Part shown: piece by piece, positions 34,000 to 46,119 of the stretch
Layout: each line of letters opens with the position of its first letter
How positions within the stretch are numbered: position 1 is the first letter of the stretch
Assembly: GCA_963989385.1 (NCBI GenBank)
Contig: OZ022505.1
Coordinates: 61,383,737 to 61,447,736, forward strand
Reading direction: 5' to 3'
DNA from: Ctena decussata
Taxonomy: Eukaryota > Mollusca > Bivalvia > Lucinida > Lucinidae
Length of the DNA stretch: 64,000 nucleotides
The notes under the pieces: generated by a model
Database searches by the model: none
What the model was told of the DNA's origin: nothing
Seen by the model: the letters and a program-made list of their open reading frames with translations, nothing else
Position numbers and translations under genes: made by a program

Positions 34000-34430
34000 C
34001 GTAACATCTGGGGTATAACGATATATTTCAAAGGCACTCAGCAGTTGTTTTATCACAATTTAACAAAACTACCACTATAGCTAGTATCAATATTCATACA
34101 AGTATCTTTCATTTTCAGACAGTTCATTCATGTCCCACAAATGGTTTTCTACATTTACTTGCTTCAACACTTTCACCCATAAACACATCTGATTCAGCTT
34201 TTATAGTTCTTCCGTTCTTCCCTCTTTGAATTTGAAGATGTCCATTACTTACACAAGAATTCCGTGGAAGGTGGTGTCTTGCATAAAATAGAGGTATTTG
34301 GTAAAATCTAAAGAATGGCATACAAGGTAGATCCAGATTAAATATGGTGGATCATGATGAGCCATCACATCATGTCAGCTTTACTGCAATAATTTGACTG
34401 TATCTAAATTAATCTTGTGCAATTCTCCTG
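34000..34430. other. Intergenic segment with a 65-codon minus-strand ORF, not called as a gene
   Basis: The minus-strand frame 34321-34124 has coding-like composition (for example ARHHLPRNSCVSNGHLQIQR) but no recognisable domain. A GTAAGT within it and no convincing partner exon leave it undecided. Confidence 0.3.
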
Positions 34431-34439
34431 ATCCCTTCC

Positions 34440-34665
34440 AAAACAATCCCAAACATCTAGATTAGGATTTTCCCTTTGAAAAGAATCCCAAAATCTAAGT
34501 TAAGATTTCCCCTCCAAAACAATCCCAAACAGCTAGATTAGGATTTTTCTCTCCCAAAACAATCCCAAAAATCTAGAAAAGGATTTTCTCTTCCATAGTA
34601 GAAATCCAAAATATCTAGATCCATCTTATCAAAGATTAAGATTTTTGGGGTTGTTTCATAAAGGG
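34440..34665. repeat. Tandem AAACAATCCCAAAAATCTAG arms
   Basis: Four direct copies of the hairpin arm followed by one inverted arm (AAGATTTTTGGGGTTG TTT). Unequal expansion of one arm of the mini-hairpin family. Confidence 0.6.
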
Positions 34666-35210
34666 TAATTAATACCCCTGCCTTATAAGCTTTTGAATTT
34701 GTCCTAGAACAGTTCTGCTGAAAGTGAAATTTGGCAAAAAGGAAATTAAGAATTGACACTTGGAAGTGACTGAAAAAAAAAAGTGCATGTACATGTATTG
34801 TAAATTGGCAAACTTTTGTGAGATGCCTTGCTCACAAATTGAAAACTCAACAATGATGGCCTTAAGCAATGTGAAGGACTGAAATATGTCTCACAAATTT
34901 ATATAACTTTGTGAAAAACTTGTGGTGCTAATTTGAGAAAATTTCCTGTCATACAGTAATGGTTGAATATTTACATAATACACCTATCAGTATTGAGGTT
35001 GTCTATTTTTATCAATTTAAAAAGAATGACTGAATATACGAACACTTACATGATAAAACTGCAAAAATGATATGGAAAAAAAAACAAAAAAAAACTATTT
35101 CAAATTAAATCCAACTTACTGGCATAAAATTACACAAAATAATTTTATAAGTTGACTGTAGAGTAAATGACATGAATGAATTTCAACAGTGCCAAGTGAC
35201 CCCTGGGGCC

Positions 35211-35430
35211 GTATTCATAAAGCAACTTAAGTCATTGCTATGCGGTTGCTAAGGCTAAATATCTATAAAGGAGATTCCCTACAACTATGAAATTTGGTCT
35301 GGAGGAACAGTCTTTGTAAGACTGTTCCTCCAGAGCAAATTTCATAGTTATAGGGAATCTCCTTCAAAGAAATTTAGCCTTAGCAACAGCATAGCAACCA
35401 CTTAAGTCGTTTTATGAATACGGCCCCAGG
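35211..35430. mobile_element. Foldback family F, copy 1 (GGGGCCGTATTCATAAA ends)
   Basis: GGGGCCGTATTCATAAAGC and its inverse at the right. The arm ATGAAATTTGGTCTGGAGG pairs around CAGTCTTTGTAAGACTG. Essentially a 220-bp hairpin. Confidence 0.82.
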
Positions 35431-35559
35431 GTTGCCACTCTTCTTCCATTTCAAAATTCCCTGATTTTTCCCTGACTTTTTCCAATTTCAAAATTTAATA
35501 TCCTTTTAATGGTTCCATAAGCTGACTATACTCTTTGCTCTGACAGTGCTAATGATATC

Positions 35560-35623
35560 ACCTAAAAATCTGAGCTACTCTTAAAGGAAAGAATTTGCTC
35601 CTGCAAGGAGCAAATTCTTGCCT
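35560..35623. mobile_element. MITE-E fragment (left of TTAA element copy 2)
   Basis: CTACTCTTAAAGGAAAGAAT, TTGCTCCTGCAAGGAGCAAA. Continues at 36167 (GAGTAGCCCCCAGTGAGG). Confidence 0.65.
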
Positions 35624-35627
35624 TTAA

Positions 35628-36162
35628 AGGTAGGTTCCTGGCCTAGCGATAACAATTATGTTGACAAAATAATTTTGTCTTTTTCTGGGTAGTATTGAAT
35701 TCTCTTATTTTTCTGAAACTGTTGCTACTGAGAAAATCATCAGATGTTGTAGAAAATAGTCGTTTTCCCTTTCGTTTATTTTCTTTTGTTGGAATTCCAG
35801 TTCTAAAAATAAATATGTATATATGTCTACAAGTCCGCAGTTTCTGATGTCATTTGCCAACGGTTAATTTTCTCTTGCCGTGAGCTCTTCCAGAGGTCCT
35901 GGCATGGCAGATGGGTTAAAACTATCCCAAAATGCAATGCAGCATGACATCAGCTATGTTACCTATTTTGGCGGGAACTAAATATAGCGCTAACTGGTGT
36001 GCGAAGCAGAGTTAGGAAATCCCTTGCAAAACGACTTTTCTACGATTTTTTGATTTACACTTTTTAGTGAAACTTATTCAGTTCCTCTTTATAAGTGCTT
36101 TCCAACAACTTGGATAAAAATCATCAAAATTATGATGCATTCCAAAGTACAGGAACCTACCT
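35628..36162. mobile_element. 535-bp TTAA-flanked element, copy 2
   Basis: Same element as 8006-8544, flanked by TTAA (35624-35627, 36163-36166) and again sitting in the hairpin arm of a MITE-E (CCTTTAAGAGTAG target). Confidence 0.8.
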
Positions 36163-36166
36163 TTAA

Positions 36167-36990
36167 GAGTAGCCCCCAGTGAGGAGGGAGATAATTTTCT
36201 TTTCATGGATTATTGTCTCCAAACATATATTTTTTCCCTTTAAACAGAAAAAGAAGATTTTCTGAGGACTGCCATAGCAATTAATTTTCAAATGCCCTGA
36301 TTTTTATAGTTCTTTCCACATTTCCCTCACCAATTACAAAATTATGGAGTTCTCCTTTTTCAGAAGGGAAGAAATGTTGAAAGTTTGTGATTTGATCAGC
36401 TTGCACAAGCTAATGCGTCTTATCTGCACCCGCAGGCCTTATTTTTTCATTTATGTAGCTCAAATACTGGTAAGTGGCTTGTGAGATTATTTTTCCCTTG
36501 AGCAAAATATTAGTATTTCAACAGAAAGAAATTAATTTTCTTGGAGCTATTGAAGAGGTTTTAAACAAATTTGTTCAAGACGCTCGTAATATTACTTCAC
36601 AAGAATTCAGCAGCAGGGGGTGTCCCACATGTCAGCGCAATGTCAGGAAACAATGACAAATCAGGAAACTCGACAAAAATTTACATTGCTTATGTCAGAA
36701 AAGTAATATCTATGTCTCATTTTTGGGACACACGGGCGAGGCAAAGTGCTGTTGCCAAGTAACAAAGACATCCCTATTTTTGTCACATGGGCTAGGTATA
36801 TATAGCATTTGAACCAACCTGCCTCACAGACCACTGGTAGCATGTTTTTCAGTATCCACAAGTCACCCAGCTCTATTCATGAAATTAACATATTTATGAG
36901 TATGTAACATTTACAGGAAGTCAAACGACTTAAAACATGAAAGTACATGTACCAGAATTAGTTAATGATGTATGAAAATGCTTAGAGACT
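36167..36990. other. Intergenic DNA, no gene
   Basis: Begins with the MITE-E right part. A segment at 36650-36730 (GAAACTCGACAAAAATTTAC, TATGTCTCATTTTTGG) is related to sequences at about 45715-45785 and 48490-48560, a low-copy dispersed repeat. Confidence 0.4.
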
Positions 36991-37044
36991 TTATCATTCT
37001 AGCTGCAACATGGATGGTATACAGTTTGGAACAAATTTTCTAGT

Positions 37045-37395
37045 GATAGTGAACACTTTCAGGGGAAGCAACTCTACCATTTTATTTTTGCCGCCCTTCT
37101 CAATGGGGGTCAACACTTCAAGGGAAAAATATCCTCCTAAAAACGTGTCAACTCTTAAATGAAGAATTTCCCCTATGAGCATTTTCTTCCATTTGAGAGT
37201 AGACCCCATTGAGAGATGGGTGCAAATTCTTACATTAAAGGACAGAATTTGCACCCTCTAGGAGCAAAATTTTTCCTTTAAGAACAGACCCACACTAAGG
37301 GAGTAACAAATTCTTAACTTATAGTGATGACCCCACTGAGGTGTACAAAAATGAAAATGGAAGATTTGCTTCTTCCTCAAAGTGCACCCAGAGCC
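37045..37395. mobile_element. MITE-E with duplicated interior
   Basis: CACTTTCAGGGGAAGCAACTC start and CCTCAAAGTGCACCC end. It contains three rather than one GAATTT...CCC...GAGC hairpin segments, an early stage of interior expansion. Confidence 0.7.
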
Positions 37396-37398
37396 TCA

Positions 37399-37627
37399 TA
37401 TGAGCTGTGACACGACAAAACCAACAAAGTGGCACAAAGAACTCAAGATCAGCCTGGACAGCCACCAAATCTGATCAGTCTTCCCTGTGGGCTTAAAGGG
37501 TAGTTAAAGGTTCTCCGCTAACACCATACAGACATAAAGACTCTGATCAGACTGGGCGAATGCCCAGGCTGATCTGAGTCTTTGCTGGATGTACATGCCT
37601 CTTTGTTGGGTTTGTCGTGTCATGGTT
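37399..37627. mobile_element. MITE-A foldback element, copy 5
   Basis: GAGCTGTGACACGACAAAAC at the left and GGTTTGTCGTGTC at the right, full-length palindrome. Lies 3' of CSK. Confidence 0.8.
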
Positions 37628-37879
37628 TGTATTACCAACAGATGAACAATACTATGTTTTGGTGAAAAAAAATAGCTTCTTTCATGGTTTTCAATCAGTG
37701 TATTCTTTCAAGCCATCTTTAATGGGAAAGGTGATCTATGCTATTATGTGACCAGATTTGACTCGGACCAGCCTGGCCATTCCTCTGTAGCTATGCAGGC
37801 CTTTTCCAGAGACATATGCAGAGACTGGTGAAAGTTTTACTGACCAAATTTGACATATATCACTTGCCCTACAATCAAA

Positions 37880-38082
37880 CTGAGCTCCAGATAATGTAGA
37901 ATTTTGAGGGTAGTTTTAGGATAAAATTTTTATTCCTCAACAAAAACACAGAATGTGACCACTCATTAGAACCATCTCATAGAGATGGTTCTGTTTAGGG
38001 GTCACAACATATGTTCTTATGCAGAAATAAAAATTATCCCTAAATTATTCCTGTTACCCCCTTTCAGCTGAAGCACTGATCA
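37880..38082. mobile_element. Foldback family N, copy 2, 3' of CSK
   Basis: GAGCTCCAGATAATGTAGAA left, CCCCCTTTCAGCTGAAGCACTG right. The centre is AACCATCTCATAGAGATGGTT. It lies 62 bp beyond the CSK stop codon and may lie in the 3' UTR. Confidence 0.7.
37929..37934 (-). promoter_or_regulatory. Possible polyadenylation signal for CSK
   Basis: Minus-strand AATAAA about 210 nt after the CSK stop codon, inside the AT-rich arm of a foldback element. If used, the transposon supplies the 3' end of the mRNA. Chance occurrence in AT-rich DNA is likely. Confidence 0.2.
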
Positions 38083-38143
38083 TACATAACAATAAGTCTA
38101 TTTCATAGCATAAGTAGTACATGTATAACTAACAATCCATCAA

Positions 38144-38320
38144 TCATACAGTTATTGCTTTCAAACTTTCTAATTTTATTCTGATTTCTTCAAAAGTTGG
38201 TCTATCTGCGGGCTCCTTGGCCCAGGCGGCGGTCATAATGGCGTATGTTTCTGGTGGGCAGCCCTCCGGGGCTTCCATTCTGTAGCCCCTTTCAACATGC
38301 ATGACTACATCGGAGAGGGG
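38144..38320 (-). CDS. CSK: CSK terminal exon with stop codon
   Basis: 58 codons plus TGA (38144-38146). It begins PLSDVVMHVERGYRMEAPEG, followed by CPPETYAIMTAAWAKEPADR and the C-lobe arginine motif ADRPTFEEIRIKLESL. The tail ends KAITV with no regulatory tyrosine, which fits CSK and not Src. Acceptor ATTTCAG at 38321 upward. A 150-bp palindrome begins about 58 nt upstream of the acceptor. Confidence 0.97.
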   Translation of the reverse strand, partial: PLSDVVMHVERGYRMEAPEGCPPETYAIMTAAWAKEPADRPTFEEIRIKLESLKAITV

Positions 38321-38377
38321 CTGAAATTAGATAAAGGTAAAACATGATTGTGTAGAAATTAAATGAATATTAATTAG

Positions 38378-38527
38378 GGGATAACTGTACTACTGTCATT
38401 TGGGGAAGTAAATTGTTGGGTTTATGGTCGGAAATTTAGTTTTACGGCAACGCGCCAGCGCAATTTGCGACCATAAAACCAACAATTTACCTCCCCAAAT
38501 GACAATTTTAGATACAGTTATCCCCAT
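38378..38527. repeat. Palindrome 58 nt upstream of the CSK terminal exon
   Basis: GGGGATAACTGTACTACTG ... CAGTTATCCCC, with the inner arm GTCATTTGGGGAAGTAAATT pairing with AATTTACCTCCCCAAATGAC. Confidence 0.8.
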
Positions 38528-38529
38528 TC

Positions 38530-38720
38530 TAATGCACTTTTCACATTTTCCCCTTTAAAGGAGTACTACTTTGCACCCACAGCAAACGCTTTCAGGGACG
38601 TCAACCAATGAGAAGCGACGTTACGTAATGAAGTCAGATTTCCGACAGTAAATCGCAGGATATACTGTCGCAAATTTTTGATGTTATCCAATCAGAGGTC
38701 GCGTTACATACATAAGTGCA
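38530..38720. repeat. Short inverted-end element
   Basis: ATTCTAATGCACTT (about 38525) and AAGTGCATTAGAAT (about 38715) are inverted. CpG-rich interior without an ORF. May form one larger element with the preceding palindrome. Confidence 0.45.
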
Positions 38721-38916
38721 TTAGAATACTGTATTTATTCTACTACAAACAGTGTTTTTTCCATCTATAGTATGACCCCAAATATCTAAAGTCTTAAGAA
38801 TTTTAGCTATGAGACAGGGTTTTCCCTTCTAAAACAATCCCAAACATCTAGATCGGTCATGTAAGATGGATGTAGATTTGTGGGATTGTTTTGGATGGGG
38901 AAAAAATATAAATGAA

Positions 38917-41004
38917 ACAAGAGGGCCATGATGGACCTGGATCGCTCACCTGAGTATCCTGTGAACTTAACCTCAGAGACATCCATATGACCGATAGACA
39001 GAGTTTCACAAAGATTAAATGGAAAATGAACCCTTTATTGTGTACCTAAGGTTTTTATAAGATTTAACCTAATGACCTAGATTTTGACCCCACATGACTC
39101 AGTCTCAAACCTGGTCTAGATTTCTTGGATATGAACATTCCGACAAAGTTATCAAAACTGTGCCCTCTAGAGTGTACACAATGTTTTTCTAAGGTTTGAC
39201 CTAGTGACCTCGTTTGTGACCCAACATGACCAAGTTGCACCCTTGGTCCAGATTTGTTGGAGACAAACATTCTGACAAAGTCTCATGAAGATAAGAACAA
39301 AACTGTGTTCTCTTAAGCCTTCACACTGTTTTTCTAAGAACTGACCTGGTGACCTAGTTTTTGACCTGACATCGCCCAGTTTCAAATCTGGTACAGATTT
39401 CATGAAAATAAACATTCTGACACTGTTTCACGTAGATTGGATCATAACTGTGCCCTCTAGAGTGTACACAAGCTTTTTCTAAGATTTGACCTAGTGACCT
39501 AGTTTTTGACCCCACAAGACTCAGATTCAAATTTGGCCTAGATTTTAAATAAATAAACATTCTGACAAAGTTTCATGAAGATTGGATCATAACTGTGCCC
39601 TCTAGAGTGTGCACAAGGTTTTTCTAAGATTTGACCCAGTGACCTAGTTTTTGACCCCACATGACCCAGTTTCAAAGATGGTCTAGATTTCATTTAGATA
39701 AACATTCTGACAAAGTTTCATGATGATTGGATCATAACTGTGCCCTCTGTGTCATTCTAAGATTAATTTCTATTTTTAGCTCTGGCAGCCATTTTGTTCA
39801 GCGGAGTGGAACCGTTTGAGCAATCTTTGTTAAGGGCCATGAGTAAAACATTTCTGTGAAATTTTTTTGAAATCGAGCCATTGGCTTCAGAGACGATGCT
39901 GTTTAAAGCTTTTTTCTATTTTTAGCTCTGGTGGCCATATTGTTCAGCGGAGCAGAACCGTTTGAGCAATTTTGGTAGAGGGTCTCCTAAGGAACATTTC
40001 TGGGAAATTATTTCAAAATCCGCCCAGCAGTTTTGGAGGAGAAGTCGTTTAAAGGTTTTTCTATTTTTAGATCTGGCGGCCATATTAATCAGCGGAGCAG
40101 AACCGTTTGAGCAATTTTGGTTGAGGGTGTCCTTAGGAACATTTCTGTGAAATTATTTCACAATCGGCCAAGCAGTTTTGGAGGAGAAGTCGTTTAAAGG
40201 TTTTTCTATTTTTAGCTCTGGCGGCCATATTGTTCAGCAGAGCGGAACCGTTTGAGCAATTTTGGTAGAGGGTGTCCTAAGGAACATTTCTGTGAAATTA
40301 TTTCAAAATCGGCCCAGCAGTTTTGGAGGAGAAGTCGTTTAAAGGTTTTTCTATTTTTAGATCTGGCGGCCATATTATTCAGCGGAGTGGAACCGTTTGA
40401 GCAATTCTGGTAGAGGGTGTCCTAAGGAACATTTCTGTGAAATTATTTCAAAATCGGCCCAGCAGTTTTGGAGGAGAAGTCGTTTAAAGGTTTTTCTATT
40501 TTTAGCTCTGGCCGCCATATTGTTCAGCAGAGCGGAACCGTTTGAGCAATTTTGGTAGAGGGTGTCCTAAGGAACATTTGTGTGAAATTATTTCAAAATC
40601 GGCCCAGCAATTTTGGAGAAGTCGTTTAAAGGTTTTTCTATTTTTAGATCTGGCGGCCATATTGTTCAGCGGAGCGGAAATGTTTGAGCAATTTTAGTGG
40701 AGGGTGTCCTTAGAAACATTTCTGTGAAATTATTTCAAAATCTGCCCAGCAGTTTTGGAGGAGAAGTCGTTTAAAGGTTTTTCTATTTTCAGCTCTGGCG
40801 GCCATATTATTCAGCGGAGCGGAACTATTTGAGCAATTTTGGTAGAGAGTCCCCCAAGGAACATTTCTGTGAAATTATTTCGAAATCCGTTCAGCAGTTT
40901 TGGAGAAGAAGTCGTTTAAAGCAAAAGTTGACGCCGGACGACGGACGACGGACAAAGACCGATCACAATACCTCACCTTGAGCACTTCGTGCTCAGGTGA
41001 GCTA
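38917..41004 (+). mobile_element. ACAAG element d: two tandem-repeat blocks plus hairpin
   Basis: Starts ACAAGAGGGCCATGATGG and carries GCTCACCTGAG. Block 1 (39050-39770) has ~145-bp units with GACCTAGTGACCTAGTTTTTG. Block 2 (39780-40920) has about eight ~145-bp units with GTTCAGCGGAGCGGAACCG. It ends GACGGACGACGGAC and hairpin GAGCACTTCGTGCTC, AGGTGAGCT before an A-run. Confidence 0.85.
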
Positions 41005-41057
41005 AAAATGCAGTATACCTTCAGCAAAATACAAATGTTTGTTGATGTATAAAAATG

Positions 41058-41248
41058 AATGGATACAAATACAGGGGAAACAACTCTGCCGTTTTCATTT
41101 TTGCCTCTTCTAAATTGGGGTCAACTCTTAAAGGAAAGAATTTGCTCCTCTAGGAGCAAATTCTTCCCTTTAAGTGTAGACCCCGTTCTGAAAGGGTTTT
41201 GTTGTTCAGGAAAGCAAACAGGAAGTCACAAGAGTTGTCCCCTTTGTA
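41058..41248. mobile_element. MITE-E, left part
   Basis: ATGGATACAAATACAGGGGA, hairpin GAATTTGCTCCTCTAGGAGC, AAACAGGAAGTCACAAGAG. Its right end (AAAATGGCAGAAAAACATGG) is at 42432-42475, displaced by a SINE and by element c2. Confidence 0.8.
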
Positions 41249-41417
41249 TGATGGATGGATGACTGGTGATTTTACGTCCTTTTCAACAGTATTGCAGTTA
41301 TATCAGGATGATAGGCGGATGATAATGAAAGGCTGAGTGCAATGGAACCCCGTTTACGTTAGGAAAGATTCTCGCCTCAAGCGGGATTAGAACCCTGTGC
41401 GCTAGATCAGTAGGCCA
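41249..41417 (-). mobile_element. 5'-truncated SINE-1 with 13-bp target-site duplication
   Basis: Flanked by direct repeats TGTCCCCTTTGTA (41236-41248 and 41418-41430). The A-box part of the head is missing, as expected of incomplete target-primed reverse transcription. The duplicated target is the interior of a MITE-E copy. Confidence 0.85.
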
Positions 41418-41430
41418 TGTCCCCTTTGTA

Positions 41431-42431
41431 ACAAGGGCTTCGCAAGCGGCGCATAATACGCCCGTTTCAGTGTCATGAAGGAGTTATGGAATGAACAAGA
41501 TTGTTTATAGAAGGATGGACAAGCAGACAAAACAGGGGAAACAACTCTGGTAACCCAAAAATCAGGTTCCAGGGTGAAGCAGCCCATAAGTTGTGAAACG
41601 CCAAAGTCAAACAAGGGAGATAATTCATAAATTCTTAGTCGCAATACTTTCCCTTGACAATATACACATCACCATAAAGTTTTGTTAAAATATTTCCAAT
41701 GGTTAAGGAGATACAGAGTAAAACGGAAATTGATGCAAGGGCAGATAATTCAGGAAGTAAGCCAGAGTTGTGGTTCATGCGCATGATACATTACCCCATT
41801 ATTATACACATTCCTACAAAGTTTCATTGAAATATTTCAAAGGGTTAAGGAGTTATGGGGGAATGTGTTAGCCTAAAACTCTAATCAAAGGGAGGTTACT
41901 TCAAAATTAAGTAAGGGGAAACAACCATTCTTATATGTGACACACCATCTTGTGATCATGCACATTCCTATAAAGTTTCATTAAGATATACCAAATGGTT
42001 ACTTAGTTATTGAATGCACAAGATTAGAATACACAAAAATACCCTAAAAATCTAATCAAAGGGATGCAACTCCAAAATGAAGAAGGGGAGAGCAACCATT
42101 GTTATACGTGACACATCATCACACCCTCATACATATTGCTATGAAGTTTCATCAAGATATCCAAAACGGTTATCGAGTTATGGTGCGCACAAGACTAGTA
42201 GGGTAAAAAATAATCAAAGGGGCATAACTTTGAAACTAAGTAAGGGGGAGCAACCATTACTATACGCGACACTTTGCCCCATCCTAATATATATGCCTAC
42301 AAAATTTCATGAAAGTATCTCAAACGGTTTCTGAGATATGGTGCGCACAAGAATGTTGACGGACGGACAGACAGACGGAAGGACGGACAGCGCCATGCCA
42401 TAATACGTCTGTTTTTTCAAAACGGGCGTAT
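41431..42431 (+). mobile_element. ACAAG element c, copy 2
   Basis: ACAAGGGCTTCGCAAGCGGC start. Same internal order as copy 1, longer GACGGACGGACAG run, end CATAATACGTCTG ... GGGCGTAT. Inserted between GTA and AAAATGG of the MITE-E. Confidence 0.85.
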
Positions 42432-42479
42432 AAAAATGGCAGAAAAACATGGAGGTGGGCCCTTAAACCTTTACTCATT

Positions 42480-43292
<813 letters not shown>

Positions 43293-43317
43293 ATATTATT
43301 TATATAATATCAAAACT

Positions 43318-43994
43318 ACAGCAAGTGAGCAGGGCTCACGTATACCCCGGACCAGTGCCACCGCCTAATGAAAGCATACTATAACACACAACTTCAATGC
43401 AAAAATGTCATACATGTACAAAATTCTAAGTCTGTGACCTTGACCTTAGGACAGCCGCAGCATCCATATGATGTAAACCAGTATAAAATAAACCTAGTCA
43501 TGTATCATTAGGCTCCACTGAAGTATACTGGAACTATACGCAAAAAAACAACAGAATATGGCTAAGTCCTAGTTATTGACCCCTGGCCCCACCCATGAGC
43601 CTGACCCTGCAGCTTTGGTCCATAACCAAAGCAATGATGTAGAGATATCATGAACCAAATATGGAAGAAATCTTCAATGCAGTTACATAGATATGAGCAA
43701 TCAGAAAGGTTTAACGCAAAACTTCAACATAATGAAAATGCCTAAGTCCTAATTATTGACCCCTGGCCCCACCTTGGGACCTGACCCAGGGGCTAAGCTA
43801 GTTCACATCAAAGGTAATGCTATATCATGAACCAAATATGAAAAGAATCTGACATGTGGTTACCGAGATATGAGCAACTCAAAAAGGTTTAACGCAAAAC
43901 TTTGACATAAAGTTGACGAACGGACGGACGAACGAACGGACGGAGCTACAAAAACTATATACCCCCTGACATACTTTGTATGTCGGGGGTATAA
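43318..43994 (+). mobile_element. ACAAG-like element f
   Basis: 5' end ACAGCAAGTGAGCAGGGC with CACGTATACCCCGG (start lacks an exact ACAAG). About two ~180-bp diverged units, a GACGGACGAAC run, and terminal hairpin CCCCCTGACATAC / GTATGTCGGGGG, then TATAATAA. Confidence 0.72.
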
Positions 43995-44261
43995 TAACCC
44001 TAAATATTGGATGAACGGATAACTTGTTTTACAACAGTTTTAGCTGCACCTGTCAAACTGAGCCACTGGAATGATGATAATGAAAGGCTTGGGCCAGGGA
44101 ACCCATATATTCCATCTACACAGGGATTTTGTTACATGAACCTTCTGGTGCACATAAAACAAAAATTAATTTTTGCAGTTTTTTCTATTCTAGCTAAATA
44201 AATGTACTGAAAACAGAATACTGGCAGACTTAAATTTTGTGCTTTCATCTATACAGCCAAT

Positions 44262-44388
44262 TCAGCCAAAATTAGTTTATTACCAAATATATATGTGATG
44301 GGATCTTGATATAAAGTCTCATCCGAAAGATGGTAGAAGCAGGGAATCAAACCTGCAACCCCTGCACTGGTAGTCTTGCACCTTATCC
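44262..44388 (-). mobile_element. SINE-3 body, split by a palindromic insertion
   Basis: On the minus strand the tRNA-like head is assembled from 45501-45545 plus this segment: GTAGTGTAGTGGATAAGGTG, then GCAGGTTTGATTCCCTGC (B box). The interruption is the 1112-bp palindrome at 44389-45500. Confidence 0.65.
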
Positions 44389-45500
44389 TATGGTGTACCA
44401 AAAGGGTCAAAACTACCGATACCGGTCCACCTATGAAAAAGTATGGGTGCACCACTAAATTTTAGCGGTGCACCTGTAAATTTTAGCGGTGGACCGATAA
44501 ATTTTGTCGGTGCACCACTAATTTACAGGTCCATCTATATTTTATCGGTGCACCGATACTTCAAATTTTCAGGTGCATCGATATATTTACAGGTGCATCG
44601 ATAAAATTACAGTTGCATCGATAAAATTACAGGTGCACCTGTAAAAGTATCTGTGGACCGATAAATTTTATCGATGGACCGATATTAGCACTCATCTCGT
44701 ATTTTACTACGGGTAAATCAACTACTGCAACATTTCGTTGTTGGAAGAGATTCAGAAACGTTCCGTTATCTCAAAATAATAAAAAGACAAAGGATCAAAG
44801 TATTTTCTTCACAGACGGCGGCTCAGTTGATCGTAGTCACAAAATTTATTTATAACGGTACCTGTCAGCTACATTATAACGATTTCCGCGGCGGTCACTT
44901 TGCTAGCTATAGCGGTTCACAGAATGACGCCACAAATCTAGTTACCGCGCCCTTTACTGAGCGGGTTTAATACAGTTATAATTGAATCAAAGAAATCAGT
45001 GTTTCGACGGAATGTTTGATCTGACAGTTGACCGTAACAGATTTTCATTGCCTTTAGAAGGATGTTTGTTGCAGTAGATACTTTATGCGTAGTATAAGAG
45101 CAGCGATACAGTTTGACCAATCAGGCATTGATATCAGCTAGAGAGGAATATGAGATCAGCGCCAAAACGGCTCATAAAAATATATACGTGGACCGCTAAT
45201 TTAATCGGTGGCTCTATAAATTTTATCGGTGGTCCGATAAAATTTATCGGTCCACCGATACTTTTAAAGGTGCACCTGTAATTTTATCGATGCACCTGTA
45301 TATTTTATCGGTCTACCGATACATGCATAATATCGGTGGAGCGATAAAATATCGGTGGACCTGTAAAATAGCGGTCCACCGATAAAAATTATTGGTCCAC
45401 CGCCAAAATTTACAGGTGTACCGCTAAAATTTAGCGGTGCACCTACATTTATTTATAGGTGGACCGGTATCGGTAGTTTTGACCCTTTAGGTACACCATA
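44389..45500. mobile_element. 1.1-kb palindromic element built from GGTGCACCGATAAA motifs
   Basis: Termini TATGGTGTACC ... GGTACACCATA are inverted. The next ~300 bp on each side are arrays of a short motif of the type GGTGCACCGATAAATTTTA in alternating orientation, and about 490 bp of unrelated sequence lies in the middle. Flanked by the 6-bp direct repeat TTATCC (44383-44388 and 45501-45506). No ORF. Confidence 0.8.
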
Positions 45501-45814
45501 TTATCCACTACACTACAATATCGCCGCTCCTCACCAGTATTCAATCTGTGAAACATATTGTGGGCTTCACAGTTTCAAAATGGCAGTAAATACCTGTTGT
45601 AAACTTTATCCTTGATAAGTGTACATTTCAAACACTTTCCCCATAACAAATTTCTGCAGACTGCAGTGTCCCATGTCTCAACATTGTAACAAAAAAGAGC
45701 TAAACCAAAAAAACTTGATAAAAAGTTTACACTGCTTATGACGCTGATGAGGACACAGGAAAAGTAAAACTTATGTCTCACTTCTAGTTGCAGGCAAAAC
45801 AACTAAATTCTTAC

Positions 45815-45910
45815 ATTATCCCTGAGGGCCTCCGGAGCAGTCCACTTGATTGGGAACTTGCCGCCACTGGGGTTAAAATCAGCATGATTAGCTAAACCAA
45901 AATCGGAGAC
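45815..45910 (-). CDS. CSK: CSK exon: DFG motif, activation loop, APE motif
   Basis: Fragment residues 178-209: VSDFGLANHADFNPSGGKFP followed by IKWTAPEALRDN. DFG is at 180-182 and APE at 202-204. The loop between them has no tyrosine, as in CSK, which is not activated by loop autophosphorylation. Acceptor TTTTTTCAG, donor AAT|GTAAGA, phase 0 on both sides. Confidence 0.97.
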
Positions 45911-46119
45911 CTGAAAAAAGAGCAGATACTTGTAAAATCACAAGAGACAGCATGAAATATTAATTACCACTGATAAAATTATGGTCAGAGAATTTGTTCT
46001 TCCGAGTTATTTATGACTTTTTCGAGATCAGTTGAGTTGTGAAATAGCTTTTTATCGTATGACTGCCTGTTATATAGTGATATACAGTCATCACATAAAT
46101 TTTGCTAGGATCATAATTG

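Noticed and set aside
34124..34321. Minus-strand 65-codon ORF (MPFFRFYQIPLFYARHHLPR...)
   Set aside because: Coding-like composition but no recognised domain, no partner exon and an internal GTAAGT. Left uncalled.
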